From IMG/VR virus record IMGVR_UViG_3300020183_000020, positions 46,138-110,137 of that record: a stretch of 64,000 nt of DNA. The stretch is one strand, 5' to 3'. A program made the position numbers and the translations under genes. Positions 15,276-24,239 of the stretch are shown here, one piece after another. A model generated the notes under the pieces. It saw nothing but the letters and a program-made list of their open reading frames with translations. It did no database searches and was not told where the DNA came from. The first letter of the stretch is position 1; each line of letters starts with the position of its first letter. The DNA is from a virus.

Positions 15276-15662
15276 ATGCCCCTAGTTCATCAGCACATTG
15301 TGATTCGTTCCCATGTCATGAAGCCTCCCATGAGCGAGGAACAGACGAAGAATTGGCTCAAAGAGCTTATTTCCAAGATTGACATGAAGATTCTTAATGG
15401 ACCTCATGCGACATATTTGGATAAAGAGGGAAATAGGGGCGTAACAGGGGTCTGCATTATTGAGACTTCTCATATCGCCATCCATGTGTGGGACGAGGAG
15501 TCACCGGGGCTGATTCAGCTTGATGTGTACTCATGTAAGGACTTCGATAAGGAAGTGGTATTTGACCACTTCAAGTGTTTCGAGCCTGTGTCCACCGAGT
15601 GGTTCATGCTCGACCGCACGGACAAGCTGTCCATCACGGATGATATTCAGGCAAAGAAATAA
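15276..15662 (+). CDS. speD: S-adenosylmethionine decarboxylase-like protein, SpeD family (128 aa)
   Basis: The sequence GVTGVCIIETSHIAIHVWDE (55-74) followed by LIQLDVYSCKDFD matches the class-I prokaryotic AdoMet decarboxylase core. Ser65 corresponds to the self-cleaving Ser that yields the pyruvoyl group; His70 and Cys87 match the processing and proton-donor residues. The residue just before Ser is Thr instead of the usual Glu, which may change self-cleavage. SpeD makes decarboxylated AdoMet for spermidine synthesis; some phage homologues have changed substrate. No other polyamine gene is in the window. The next gene starts 3 nt after its stop. Confidence 0.8.
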   Translation: MPLVHQHIVIRSHVMKPPMSEEQTKNWLKELISKIDMKILNGPHATYLDKEGNRGVTGVCIIETSHIAIHVWDEESPGLIQLDVYSCKDFDKEVVFDHFKCFEPVSTEWFMLDRTDKLSITDDIQAKK

Positions 15663-15665
15663 GAA

Positions 15666-16265
15666 ATGGCAGACGGAGAGTGCATAATAGGGGGTGATGT
15701 ATCTCTCGTCTTTTGGAAAGATGGCGGATGGTATGCTGATGGGGAGTATCTAACGGACGATATAGGGAAGTGCAAAATCCTCCCATCGAGTGAAGACAGG
15801 AAGATTGTCTTATCGGTGGGAGAACCTCCCCGCATATTTGTCCCCAAGAAGTTACCTGAGCCTGAGCCTGTGAGGGCAATTGAGAAATCGTCCGTTCAAG
15901 AGGTTCAGCCCATAGCGGAAGTACTTCAGGTGGTAGAGGACACTATTTTAGAGAAAGTTTTGGATAAACTAGGCGACAATCCATTAGCTGTTGTTGTCGC
16001 GATTGGATTTGTGGTCTTTAAGAAGATGATCGAGGGTAAACAGACCAAATCTGAAAGTGAAATGGATAAAAGGTGTAGCGGTCGTCATCAGGGTTCAGAT
16101 GTTCAGACCAAAGAGCTAGAGAAGCAGGTTGAAGATTTGAAACAGAGATTGGAAGAAGTGAGTTCTAACTACGAGCTAAGTAAATCTAGCTCTGTGTCCC
16201 GCAGGGATTACAACAAGCTACTTGATCGGATGGAAGCACTTGAAAATTTATTGGATAATAAATAG
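15666..16265 (+). CDS. Membrane-anchored coiled-coil protein (199 aa)
   Basis: An N-terminal part of about 60 residues (beta-rich, DGGWYADGEYLTDD) is followed by a Pro/Glu linker, one probable transmembrane helix (NPLAVVVAIGFVVFKKMI, around residue 105-122) and a C-terminal coiled coil (ELEKQVEDLKQRLEEV, then LLDRMEALENLLDNK). No catalytic motif. It begins 3 nt after the SpeD-like gene, so the two form one transcription unit, and runs convergent with the HARE-HTH nuclease gene with 5 nt between stops. A spanin or holin role is not supported. Confidence 0.6.
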   Translation: MADGECIIGGDVSLVFWKDGGWYADGEYLTDDIGKCKILPSSEDRKIVLSVGEPPRIFVPKKLPEPEPVRAIEKSSVQEVQPIAEVLQVVEDTILEKVLDKLGDNPLAVVVAIGFVVFKKMIEGKQTKSESEMDKRCSGRHQGSDVQTKELEKQVEDLKQRLEEVSSNYELSKSSSVSRRDYNKLLDRMEALENLLDNK

Positions 16266-16270
16266 TCAGC

Positions 16271-17050
16271 TTATAGCGTATCTGTACTAAGGCTTAGGAC
16301 TACAAAATCTTCGCTTTTGACCCCTATTTGACACTCGATGAGCCAATCAATAAACATCTTTCCATCAACTAGGGCGATGGGTTTATTATCTTTACGGCTG
16401 GCTTCTTCAATTGCCTCTTTGGTGAAGCCCGAGGTGCAGATGATCATCCCGCTTTCATGCTTGAGGCTTCCTCTTAGCTCCCTAACTTCCTTTGATCCGA
16501 CTTTGTTTTTCCCTGCGTATCTCTTAACCTGTATAGCAACCTCAGTATTGATTAAGCCTATATAAATGGCTCTTATGTCTATACCCTTATCTTTAGTGGG
16601 TGGTGTGACTCGAACATCACGACAGCCCTTTCGAGACAAGACACCTGCCACAAAATGTTCAAACTGAGTCCCATTATACTTACCCAATACATTATCCAAA
16701 AGTTGCTTTCTTACCTTGTCGTTGTGGGCTTTGATCTCAGATAAGAAGTTGTCTTGGTGAGGGTGAGCGGGGGACGGCTTTGGATTGGTCTTGGGAGTCT
16801 TGGTGGTGGGGGGGTGGGTAGCCTGAGCGGTTTTTATCCAATAAAGACCTGCCTTATCTAAGGTGAAGTCGCCATGCCTCTTCATGTGCTTATACAAAGC
16901 GGCTTGGATTGTAGCTTTGGGTCTCTTTCCGCCCAAGGGGGGAGACCCCTTCTTTTCTAGAATCTTATCCGTGAGGTCATCGAGAGTCAGACCTTGAGAT
17001 TGTTCTTGGAGAACCTTGATGGCGAGGGAAACATAGGAGTCTTGTTGCAT
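16271..17050 (-). CDS. HARE-HTH plus Mrr-type restriction endonuclease (259 aa)
   Basis: Residues 3-72 (YVSLAIKVLQEQSQGLTLDD..., ATIQAALYKHMKR, then GLYWI) fit the HARE-HTH/HB1-ASXL winged helix. A Pro/Thr/Lys linker (75-100) leads to an Mrr_cat domain: F-E131 in GTQFEHFVAGVL, D158 in GIDIRA and Q174-V-K176 in AIQVKRYAG form the D-QxK active site. HARE-HTH domains are proposed (Aravind and Iyer) to recognise modified DNA, and Mrr-type enzymes often cut methylated DNA. In a phage this could target host or rival-phage modified DNA. It has its own GTATCCCA-type promoter at 17102-17130. Confidence 0.85.
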   Translation of the reverse strand: MQQDSYVSLAIKVLQEQSQGLTLDDLTDKILEKKGSPPLGGKRPKATIQAALYKHMKRHGDFTLDKAGLYWIKTAQATHPPTTKTPKTNPKPSPAHPHQDNFLSEIKAHNDKVRKQLLDNVLGKYNGTQFEHFVAGVLSRKGCRDVRVTPPTKDKGIDIRAIYIGLINTEVAIQVKRYAGKNKVGSKEVRELRGSLKHESGMIICTSGFTKEAIEEASRKDNKPIALVDGKMFIDWLIECQIGVKSEDFVVLSLSTDTL

Positions 17051-17101
17051 AATGGAGGTAACTTCTCTTTTGGATTTTGGGTTCTATCTCTCACTCGCCA
17101 T

Positions 17102-17130
17102 ACAATAATTGTATAACCCGAATGGGATAC
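17102..17130 (-). promoter_or_regulatory. Candidate phage promoter, GTATCCCA class
   Basis: The minus strand has GTATCCCAT, 14 nt, TATTGTATGG, then GAGTGAGAGATAG, the tail also found at the 56757 and 57925 copies. Spacer 17 nt. It is about 50 nt upstream of the HARE-HTH/Mrr gene start. Confidence 0.5.
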
Positions 17131-17181
17131 TAAATATAAGTGTTTTACTAGGGAAGTGTTCCCCCGTTGGGGATCGCTCTT

Positions 17182-18048
17182 TCAGTATCCGAAATCGGTG
17201 GGGTTTTGGGCGATGACCTTTTCGATCACTTCGATGTGTTTCTTTAGGTGTATGGTGGTGATGCCTTTAGCCTCAGCCCACTCTTGGTGGGTTTGATAGG
17301 TGCCTTCGACCTTATCACGATATATTCCATATCGGATAAGACCTGTCTCCTGACCGAACTTGGAGGTGAGGAGGTGTTTGACATGATTTGAGATGGAATC
17401 AGCTTCAGCTAGCTTTTCAGCTTCGGAGGTGTAGTCGTAAAAGTAGTCTACTTCGGTGTTTTCGGGGTTATCCTCGTCCACCTTTGTCACCACTTTAGCG
17501 GAGTCTTCGGACTGATAGTGATACCGAGAACCACGCTTACACTCTTGTTGAGTCTTACGCCCGCGTTGGCGTTGCAGGGCATCTTGTCCCTCGACCATAC
17601 TTGCCCGCCACACGAACTGCTTAAAATGGTAGAAGATTGAGTTTTGTGTGGGTTCTTTGCCTTTATCCACCATAGCGGAAAGATTGTTCTTGTCGCAGAT
17701 GAAGACGATAAAATCTTGAAAATAATCTTCCAAGTCGCCTAGAGCAAAGTTTATAGCTGTGTCCCTGCCCCCATGACGGAGGCAAAACTCTCTCAGCTTT
17801 TCGTAGTTGGCGGACTTTCCGTCATACAGCCACTTCTCTGTGGAGTTGTAAGTCCTCCTTGAGGGGCGGTTTTTAGGCGGTTGGATCGTGACAACCTGAT
17901 ACGACTCAATCTCGTTGAACATGGTGTCGAAAATCGAGTCTTTATTTTCAAGGGCTTTGATCTGAGCCTCTAGAGCTTTGATCTGAGCCTCCACCTTCGC
18001 CGCTTCCTCCCGCTTCCCAAAAAGGTCTTGCCGCAGTTTCTCTAACAC
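17182..18048 (-). CDS. Sigma-factor-like protein with N-terminal coiled coil (288 aa)
   Basis: After a coiled coil (residues 8-38, with the repeated unit AQIKALE) comes a region resembling sigma region 2 (GDLEDYFQDFIVFICDKN..., FYHFKQFVWRAS, then RQRGRKTQQE). The C-terminal 60 residues (RDKVEGTYQTHQEWAEAKGI..., LKKHIEVIEKVI) look like a region-4 helix-turn-helix. The start is GTG at 18048 with GAGGAGA 5 nt upstream. A phage-specific sigma would fit the recurring promoter element, one copy of which precedes this gene. A helical DNA-binding protein of other type is the alternative. Confidence 0.45.
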   Translation of the reverse strand: MLEKLRQDLFGKREEAAKVEAQIKALEAQIKALENKDSIFDTMFNEIESYQVVTIQPPKNRPSRRTYNSTEKWLYDGKSANYEKLREFCLRHGGRDTAINFALGDLEDYFQDFIVFICDKNNLSAMVDKGKEPTQNSIFYHFKQFVWRASMVEGQDALQRQRGRKTQQECKRGSRYHYQSEDSAKVVTKVDEDNPENTEVDYFYDYTSEAEKLAEADSISNHVKHLLTSKFGQETGLIRYGIYRDKVEGTYQTHQEWAEAKGITTIHLKKHIEVIEKVIAQNPTDFGY

Positions 18049-18151
18049 GATGGTCTCCTCATAGAGAGGGTTAGTTGTGCCTCATATGGTTGGTCACCGA
18101 GACACGGGGGGTAGCACCTAGTCTACACAGGGTAGGTGGTGTCAGTCAACA

Positions 18152-18181
18152 CTAATCATGTTAGTTGGGGGTGTGGGATAC
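18152..18181 (-). promoter_or_regulatory. Candidate phage promoter, GTATCCCA class (18-nt spacer)
   Basis: The minus strand has GTATCCCAC, then GATTAGTGTT, with one extra spacer base compared with the other copies. A GTGT/ACAC repeat follows. It lies about 105 nt upstream of the sigma-like gene, leaving a long leader. Confidence 0.4.
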
Positions 18182-18233
18182 TTTTTTTCTGTTTATTGAC
18201 AACCGGCTAAGAATCTTCTGAAAGGATAAGATA

Positions 18234-19826
18234 ATGGACAAGAAACTACTGACCTTAGGTGTTCTGATCGAGCGGAGTGGGTTTGCCTCCCACAACAAGG
18301 AAGCGGCTGAATTTTTGTCCGCTTTAAAGAAACAGGCAGGAATGGATAAACTCGCCATGTTGCCGACCAAATGGGATAGTCCAGCTAAGAAACAAGAATA
18401 TGGGGAAATGCCCCTAGATACCCTTCAGCACTTTTTTGTTCAGATGTGGTGGGGTGCGATGGTGAAGCTAGGTACGACCACCGTACAGCCTCCCGCTGAA
18501 CTCAAGATGACCAACATGAAGTTTATAGATCGTTTCTTGGGTGCTCCACTTAAGGCATCTTCCAATCCTAAGCCGAATACGGAGATTAATCAGCTTTGGG
18601 CTTCTCTTAAGGAGGCATGGAACAGACACCGCACCGACTACGAGTCGGCTTGGAACCGCATTTGGTTTAGGGCATATAACGCTACAAGCTATGTCCGTGG
18701 TACTAGGAGTTACCCAACCACAGAGGCACGCAATCAAGCTGAATCTGAGCAGTCCGTTGCGGTCTTTGATAAGTATTTTAAGGGTAACTCGTTATTTAAC
18801 TTTGTTTTGAAATTAAATCTCGGCTCACTAGAGTCGGTCTTTGAGCAGACCTCGGCTCTGATTGTATCTAACATCGCCAATGGGAATGTATCCTCAAAGT
18901 CGGTCAAAAGCATCTCCACAGACTTTTCCGCTCCCGAAGATGAAGATGGTGGTGGTGCGGGTGATGCTTACAACTTCACCTATGAAGATGCCGTCATTAA
19001 CTATCCGAGTAAACCGAGAGCAGTCACAGAAAAGCTGTTAGGAGATGATGGTACATGGCAAGCCTTCATCAATGAAGCCGTGAAGAATGATGCTTCTTTT
19101 ATGGCGGATTTAAATGGGGTAATTAAGGATGCGTTAGAGATACCTGCTATGTCTGAGGATGTGTTGTTATCCACAAGGATAACAAGTTTGCCTCAGATGG
19201 AAATACTCGCAACCCTTATTGATGATTGCATCTCTCCTTTAGCGACAAGGCGTATTCAAAATACGGATAGGAACGCGATATCCAGCGGAGGTTATGCTGT
19301 CCTTTACGCATATCTAGCCTTGTCGGGGGTGACTTTTGAAGTGGCCGGAGGGGGTACAACGACTGTGAAGCTGTCGGTTAACCCTTTCTTACTTAACTTC
19401 AGAGAGTTGCAGAGAGTCGCTCCTGAATTTAGAAAGGCGGCAGACTTTGGGGGATTGGTGGCTAGTCTTTGGGCTTCCGTAGAGAGGTATATGCCCACAA
19501 AGTTACTCGTCATGAATCAAGCTGTGTTCACGACTCAGATGATCAAGTTTGTTTGGGGTGGGAGTGGTATAGCTCCTTATCAGTCCGAGAAGTTCCCTGA
19601 GGGTCCCATGAAGGCAGGTAGAAGATATTTTGCAGCCTGCCTCAAAGAGTTTATCCGTCTTCGCCTTATCCTTGAAGTTTCAAACCGCCAAGTTTTGGCA
19701 GATGCCGAACCGGGTTTAAAGGGTTCTACCTGTGTGGATGCTCTTAGAGCAATCACTATGGCACCTAAGTCGGTTATTGATGTTGCTCGTACACTTCTGA
19801 TTCAGGACTTAGTGGGAATGAAGTAA
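18234..19826 (+). CDS. Probable virion protein (530 aa)
   Basis: First gene of the 30-kb plus-strand structural block, with an AAAGGA RBS. It starts MDKKLLTLGVLIERSGFASH; the body is mixed helical/beta with an acidic Gly-rich stretch (APEDEDGGGAGDAYN) around residue 230. No domain recognised. Position directly before baseplate genes suggests a baseplate hub, tail-tube-associated or internal virion protein. The region upstream (18049-18233) has a divergent promoter element but no other gene. Confidence 0.6.
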   Translation: MDKKLLTLGVLIERSGFASHNKEAAEFLSALKKQAGMDKLAMLPTKWDSPAKKQEYGEMPLDTLQHFFVQMWWGAMVKLGTTTVQPPAELKMTNMKFIDRFLGAPLKASSNPKPNTEINQLWASLKEAWNRHRTDYESAWNRIWFRAYNATSYVRGTRSYPTTEARNQAESEQSVAVFDKYFKGNSLFNFVLKLNLGSLESVFEQTSALIVSNIANGNVSSKSVKSISTDFSAPEDEDGGGAGDAYNFTYEDAVINYPSKPRAVTEKLLGDDGTWQAFINEAVKNDASFMADLNGVIKDALEIPAMSEDVLLSTRITSLPQMEILATLIDDCISPLATRRIQNTDRNAISSGGYAVLYAYLALSGVTFEVAGGGTTTVKLSVNPFLLNFRELQRVAPEFRKAADFGGLVASLWASVERYMPTKLLVMNQAVFTTQMIKFVWGGSGIAPYQSEKFPEGPMKAGRRYFAACLKEFIRLRLILEVSNRQVLADAEPGLKGSTCVDALRAITMAPKSVIDVARTLLIQDLVGMK

Positions 19827-19841
19827 ATCTTTTATTGATGC

Positions 19842-19892
19842 CCCCATGTAACTATCCGTTTTGTGTGGATAGTTAACCACTTCTTCATGGGG
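19842..19892 (+). promoter_or_regulatory. Nested hairpin hiding the RBS of the next gene
   Basis: The outer arms CCCCATG (19842-19848) and CATGGGG (19886-19892) enclose inner arms AACTATCC (19850-19857) and GGATAGTT (19867-19874). The outer 3' arm contains the Shine-Dalgarno GGGGTGA used by the ATG at 19900, so folding would block initiation. Confidence 0.6.
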
Positions 19893-19899
19893 TGACAAT

Positions 19900-20940
19900 A
19901 TGAGTAAAGACTTGCAGATAGCTCACGCTTGCCCTCATCTTATCCGTTATGAGCGGGTGTTTTTAGATGGGGGCAAGTTTATTTCACCTGCGAGTCCAAT
20001 CGAAGGTGAAAATCTTTTGGTCTTGAGGAGAGACGGAATAGAACTGCCCTCGGTGGGCTTGTTCAGAGAGGCTTCAGTAATATCTCCTCTTAAAGGTCCA
20101 TATCGGATAAAGGCGGGGGCGAATGAGTTGGTGGTGGAGTTAGAGGGTGGAGTTTCTTATGATTTGATCATTCCACCTAAAATTTACAGCACAGCTACGC
20201 TTGTTTCTTTTTTAGAGAACAAGTTGGGCGAGATTTCTGTGATGGAACATCAGTTAGCATTAAAGTTTACGGATAACCGCAGGGGAGTAGGGTTTAGCGT
20301 AAGGGGTTCAGTAATGGATAGTTTGGGTTTTTCGGTTTCAAAGGTGAGAGCGAAGCCACAAAGGATAACGCCGAGTTGGAAGTTGAGGAAAAGCGGAGTG
20401 GGGGGGTATATGTTGGCGTTTGATAAACCTCTAGACCCTGAGGGGTTATTGGATATCACCTACACAACCATCAAGTCTCAATGTCGTAGGTGCAATGCAA
20501 CAGGGGTAGAGAATGACCTTAGATTTTCTACCACGGGTGATTTATCCATAGTGGAGGGATATGACCTATTGTATCAGAACATAGCGAAGACGCTATTGAC
20601 AATACAGGGTAGCAATCCATATCACGATTGGTATGGGTCTAATGCGGTTGGTCTAGTGGGTAAGAAGTCTAGTACTGCCCTTCCGTCTTTGATAAGGCAA
20701 AGTGTCAAAGAAGCATTGGATAGATTTCAAGGGTTACAGAGAGAGCAATCCAAGCTACAGGTGGTGACGAATGAAGAACGCTTGTTGAGTTTGGATAGCG
20801 TCTCTGTGGAACGGATAGGGAACGATGAGACGAGTGTATTGTGTACTGTGGTGGTGAGAGCGGCTAGTGGCTCTCCCGTGAACATAAACATTGTATTTGC
20901 CGTTCCTGGCAGTATCCCGCTAGATGGAGACCTATCATGA
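19900..20940 (+). CDS. Baseplate protein, possibly gp25-like at its C-terminus (346 aa)
   Basis: Residues 200-340 (GYDLLYQNIAKTLLTIQGSN followed by HDWYGSNAVG, a helical stretch and VNINIVFAVPG) follow the layout of gp25/GPW-type baseplate proteins: an N-terminal helix, a G-x-N-P-Y...YGS turn and a closing beta sheet. A CRRCNATG segment at about 190 may bind metal. The last codons overlap the ATG of the J-like baseplate gene (ATGA). This order (small wedge gene, then J-like gene) is the usual one in contractile-tail phages, which supports the role more than the sequence alone. Confidence 0.55.
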   Translation: MSKDLQIAHACPHLIRYERVFLDGGKFISPASPIEGENLLVLRRDGIELPSVGLFREASVISPLKGPYRIKAGANELVVELEGGVSYDLIIPPKIYSTATLVSFLENKLGEISVMEHQLALKFTDNRRGVGFSVRGSVMDSLGFSVSKVRAKPQRITPSWKLRKSGVGGYMLAFDKPLDPEGLLDITYTTIKSQCRRCNATGVENDLRFSTTGDLSIVEGYDLLYQNIAKTLLTIQGSNPYHDWYGSNAVGLVGKKSSTALPSLIRQSVKEALDRFQGLQREQSKLQVVTNEERLLSLDSVSVERIGNDETSVLCTVVVRAASGSPVNINIVFAVPGSIPLDGDLS

Positions 20941-23900
20941 GTTTATTTGAGATCATTCGCCCTGATGGGGTTAAGACTTCAGCGGCTAGTGTGGTGTATT
21001 CAACCTTAAGGGAAGAGGTTGTCCTAAGAGGGAACATTTCGGATTACACCGAGATAACAATTCTATTTAATGGGACAAGTTATACATCGGTGGGAGTAGA
21101 TGCGGACATAGAGATAATAGGAACCACATGGATATTTCCATCTATGGGTGGGATAGACATTTCGCAGGGATCGAACTCATTTGAAATAACGGCTAGTGGT
21201 GCGGGTTTGACGGATAAAACTATCCGTCTTGATGTGGTTTCCCCTGAGAATGAACAGGTGACACCACCATCGGCTCCCACAAATATCCGTATCGGTCGGT
21301 CACAAAATGCTGTGGATATTTCTTTTGATCACACGGACAATGATGTGACCTACTACAACATCTATGGTTCTACATCAAGTGGTGGTGGGCTAAATGGATA
21401 CTATCTAATAAATGCGATACCGCTAGACCCTGTGTCTTATGGTGTGCGGACGGAGCGGATAACTGAGTTGGGGGGTTTGACGGCGGATTTGAGTCCGAGT
21501 GTAGCTGATCCTTTGTTTGTGGAAGTTCAGGCGTTACAGAATTCTTCTTCAGCCGTACTATCTACGGCTTCTCTTGGGGATGTGGAGATACCTGAAACAA
21601 CAACAAGGATAAGAGTTTCGGCAGTAGTGTCGGCAATGAGTCTGAGTGTGGAGATGAAGTTTAGGCACTCAAGGACAGCCACGCCGAACTCACAGCCACC
21701 GACTTATCAAGTGGGAGAGTTTTCAACCCTTCCTGCGACTAGCCCTATTTATTATGTTGTGACTGCGGTTAAAGTGGTTGATGATCTTGAGATAGAATCC
21801 GTTTATAGCATTGAGGTTTCAGGACAACCGATAGACATTCAAACCACAACGCTTAGTCTTCCAAATGTTTCGGATAGCGACCTGACCACAAGTCTGATTC
21901 AGACGATTTACGCCGCTGATGAGGATGCGGCAGTACAAGCAGGATCAGCTATCCGAGATTTGATGATAGACCCGATGGTGTCTGAGTTATCCCGTAATAG
22001 ATTTGTGTTGGATTTCTCTTATCGAGCCACGAGTTTTCTGAGTCTATTAAACATAGATGACCCTTTGAACACGGGTGCATCTATATCGGTCTCCAACAGT
22101 TCATATAAGCTGGCTCTAAAAGATGCGTTATTTCTTCAGACGGATGTTCAGACACAAAACATCATAGATGGTGCCTTTGAGAGACTAGCGTCTAATTTTG
22201 GATTATCGCGTAGATTGGGGGTTCGGGCGAGGGGAGAAGTGATCTTTTATTTATCTAATAAGCCTACATTTACCTTATCCGTGCCTTTAGGAACGGTGTT
22301 AACGGGAGGGGGGGTTTCATTTAAGACGATTCAATCAGGGGGTTTTAGTGCTGAAAATGCGGCTTCGCTTTATAACCCTGTGCGTAAACGCTATGAATTG
22401 ACCTTACAGATAGAAGCAATAGAGGAAGGGTTAAGGGGGAATTTAACAAGTGGTCAAATCACTCAGGGAGCCCCTGCGGGATTAAGGGTGATCAACACAG
22501 CTGCTACTTTTGGTGGTCAGGATATTGAGAGCAACAGCGATTTGACGGCAAGGTCTTTAGGGTATTTGTCCTCTGTGGATGTGGGGACAAGAAATGGATA
22601 CCTTAGGGTGGCGAGAGAGACCTCAGGGGTAGTTTCCGTCTTGGTCATAGATGCGGACAGCCCATATATGGTGAGAGACGATGGACTAGGCGGAAAGGTA
22701 GATGTTTGGATAAGGGGCGAGAGCGTAGCTAGTGTAACGGATACTTATGCACCTACATACAAGACCAAACGCGGGGCAAGGTTTCTTCCTCTTGTGAGCG
22801 AAGGTTCTTATTTATTTAAACTCGCTGATGCCTCCTCCCCATCTTTATTCGCCATGATAGATCGAGAAGACTTAGGTTTAGGTCTAAAGAATGCCACGAG
22901 TGGAGAGTTCTTTGACTTGACCGATGCTGTAATTACAAATGGGACTACCATTCAGCTTGAGGTCTCAATCACACAACCGACATATGCTTTTGGCGATATC
23001 ATATTGGGTGATTATCGCTCAGAGATCAGTTCAGATATCCATTTGGACAGGCAACCCGTTAGAGAAGTGGTTTCCGTAACCAAGCCTGATGGGTCGAACT
23101 TGGAGTTCGACTTCTTTAAGTCTGAAGACCCGCTGATGTTGGGTCAATCCACGAGAGCTTCGGATTATATCCGTGTTCAAAATGATGGACTTGAGAAAAT
23201 CATAGATGTCACTCAAGAAGCCCACACGCTGATTGGATTTTATCCTGATAGGTTGGCAAACTTAGGTGTCGATGTAAACAGTATTGTGGTGACAAACACT
23301 TCAGGTGTGGTGTTTGATAGCCCTCTTGATCCAAGTGTAACTTCGCCTGATTATGAAATCATCTCAGAAGGTGATGTGGTTTCTATTCGTAGGACTAGTG
23401 CCGCAGGGGGGATAACAGATGGAGAGGTGGTGTTGGTCACATACCAACACCTTGAAAACATCACAGTCACCTACAAAACAAATATCGTATTATCCAATTT
23501 GCAGGTTGAGTTAGAGGCTAATAAACACCTAGGGGCTGATGTATTGGCGAAGGAGGTGTCCCCCGTGTATGTGGACATAAAGGCTGTAGTTGTTTTGGAG
23601 CGGGGTTCCAACATCAATACGGTTGACTCCCTTATCCGTAATAACCTTTCCAATCTCATCTTGGGTCAAGTGTTAGGTGGATCACTTCGGGTTTCGGATA
23701 TTATCCGTGAGATAGATGGAACAACAGGTGTGGCATATGTGATCATGCCATTGACGCAGCTAGCACTTCAGGCAGGGGGGTCTATTCTAAGAGAACCCGT
23801 GGTGGTAGGTTCGTTAAGAAACATAACCCAACTCAACAACTCCACACATCAGGTTTGGATACTTGACACGGGACTATCCAATAACGCGAGTGTAGAGGGC

Positions 23901-24239
23901 GGGGTAAATGCACGGGTTTTCCTTGATGGGCAGGAGATACCTTTGTTGGGCATCTCACAAAGATCATTTAAGGCAAATTGGATAAAAACCTCAGCCACAA
24001 TCATGGGGGTAGAGGGACTGAGCGTTTATGACACAGGTCTAGGTGTTTATGTAGATGTCCCAAATACACAACACAAGGTGGGATTATGTTTACCCATAGG
24101 GGATCATCCGAGTAACCACACGATAAGTGTCAACTACACAACAGGCGATTCCACAGGTGTAGTCAGAGATGTGGTGATAAATGAGTTCTCATATCTACAG
24201 GTGGGGGATGTGAGCTTTACTTACGAGGAGGCGAGATGA
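20937..24239 (+). CDS. Baseplate J-like protein (1100 aa)
   Basis: A baseplate-wedge protein. Residues about 420-580 show the J-family pattern: GVRARGEVIFYLS, VPLGTVLTGGGVSFKT, an EAIEEGLRGNLTSGQI loop, then FGGQDIESNSDLTARSLGYL and GVVSVLVIDAD. The C-terminal part (YVDIKAVVVLERGSNINTVD..., GGSLRVSDIIREIDGTTGVA) is the usual J tail. The N-terminal 300 residues hold Ig/fibronectin-like beta domains (PSAPTNIRIGRSQNAVDISF is fibronectin-III-like). At 1100 aa it is larger than P2 gpJ. Coupled by ATGA overlaps to both neighbours. Confidence 0.85.
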   Translation: MSLFEIIRPDGVKTSAASVVYSTLREEVVLRGNISDYTEITILFNGTSYTSVGVDADIEIIGTTWIFPSMGGIDISQGSNSFEITASGAGLTDKTIRLDVVSPENEQVTPPSAPTNIRIGRSQNAVDISFDHTDNDVTYYNIYGSTSSGGGLNGYYLINAIPLDPVSYGVRTERITELGGLTADLSPSVADPLFVEVQALQNSSSAVLSTASLGDVEIPETTTRIRVSAVVSAMSLSVEMKFRHSRTATPNSQPPTYQVGEFSTLPATSPIYYVVTAVKVVDDLEIESVYSIEVSGQPIDIQTTTLSLPNVSDSDLTTSLIQTIYAADEDAAVQAGSAIRDLMIDPMVSELSRNRFVLDFSYRATSFLSLLNIDDPLNTGASISVSNSSYKLALKDALFLQTDVQTQNIIDGAFERLASNFGLSRRLGVRARGEVIFYLSNKPTFTLSVPLGTVLTGGGVSFKTIQSGGFSAENAASLYNPVRKRYELTLQIEAIEEGLRGNLTSGQITQGAPAGLRVINTAATFGGQDIESNSDLTARSLGYLSSVDVGTRNGYLRVARETSGVVSVLVIDADSPYMVRDDGLGGKVDVWIRGESVASVTDTYAPTYKTKRGARFLPLVSEGSYLFKLADASSPSLFAMIDREDLGLGLKNATSGEFFDLTDAVITNGTTIQLEVSITQPTYAFGDIILGDYRSEISSDIHLDRQPVREVVSVTKPDGSNLEFDFFKSEDPLMLGQSTRASDYIRVQNDGLEKIIDVTQEAHTLIGFYPDRLANLGVDVNSIVVTNTSGVVFDSPLDPSVTSPDYEIISEGDVVSIRRTSAAGGITDGEVVLVTYQHLENITVTYKTNIVLSNLQVELEANKHLGADVLAKEVSPVYVDIKAVVVLERGSNINTVDSLIRNNLSNLILGQVLGGSLRVSDIIREIDGTTGVAYVIMPLTQLALQAGGSILREPVVVGSLRNITQLNNSTHQVWILDTGLSNNASVEGGVNARVFLDGQEIPLLGISQRSFKANWIKTSATIMGVEGLSVYDTGLGVYVDVPNTQHKVGLCLPIGDHPSNHTISVNYTTGDSTGVVRDVVINEFSYLQVGDVSFTYEEAR

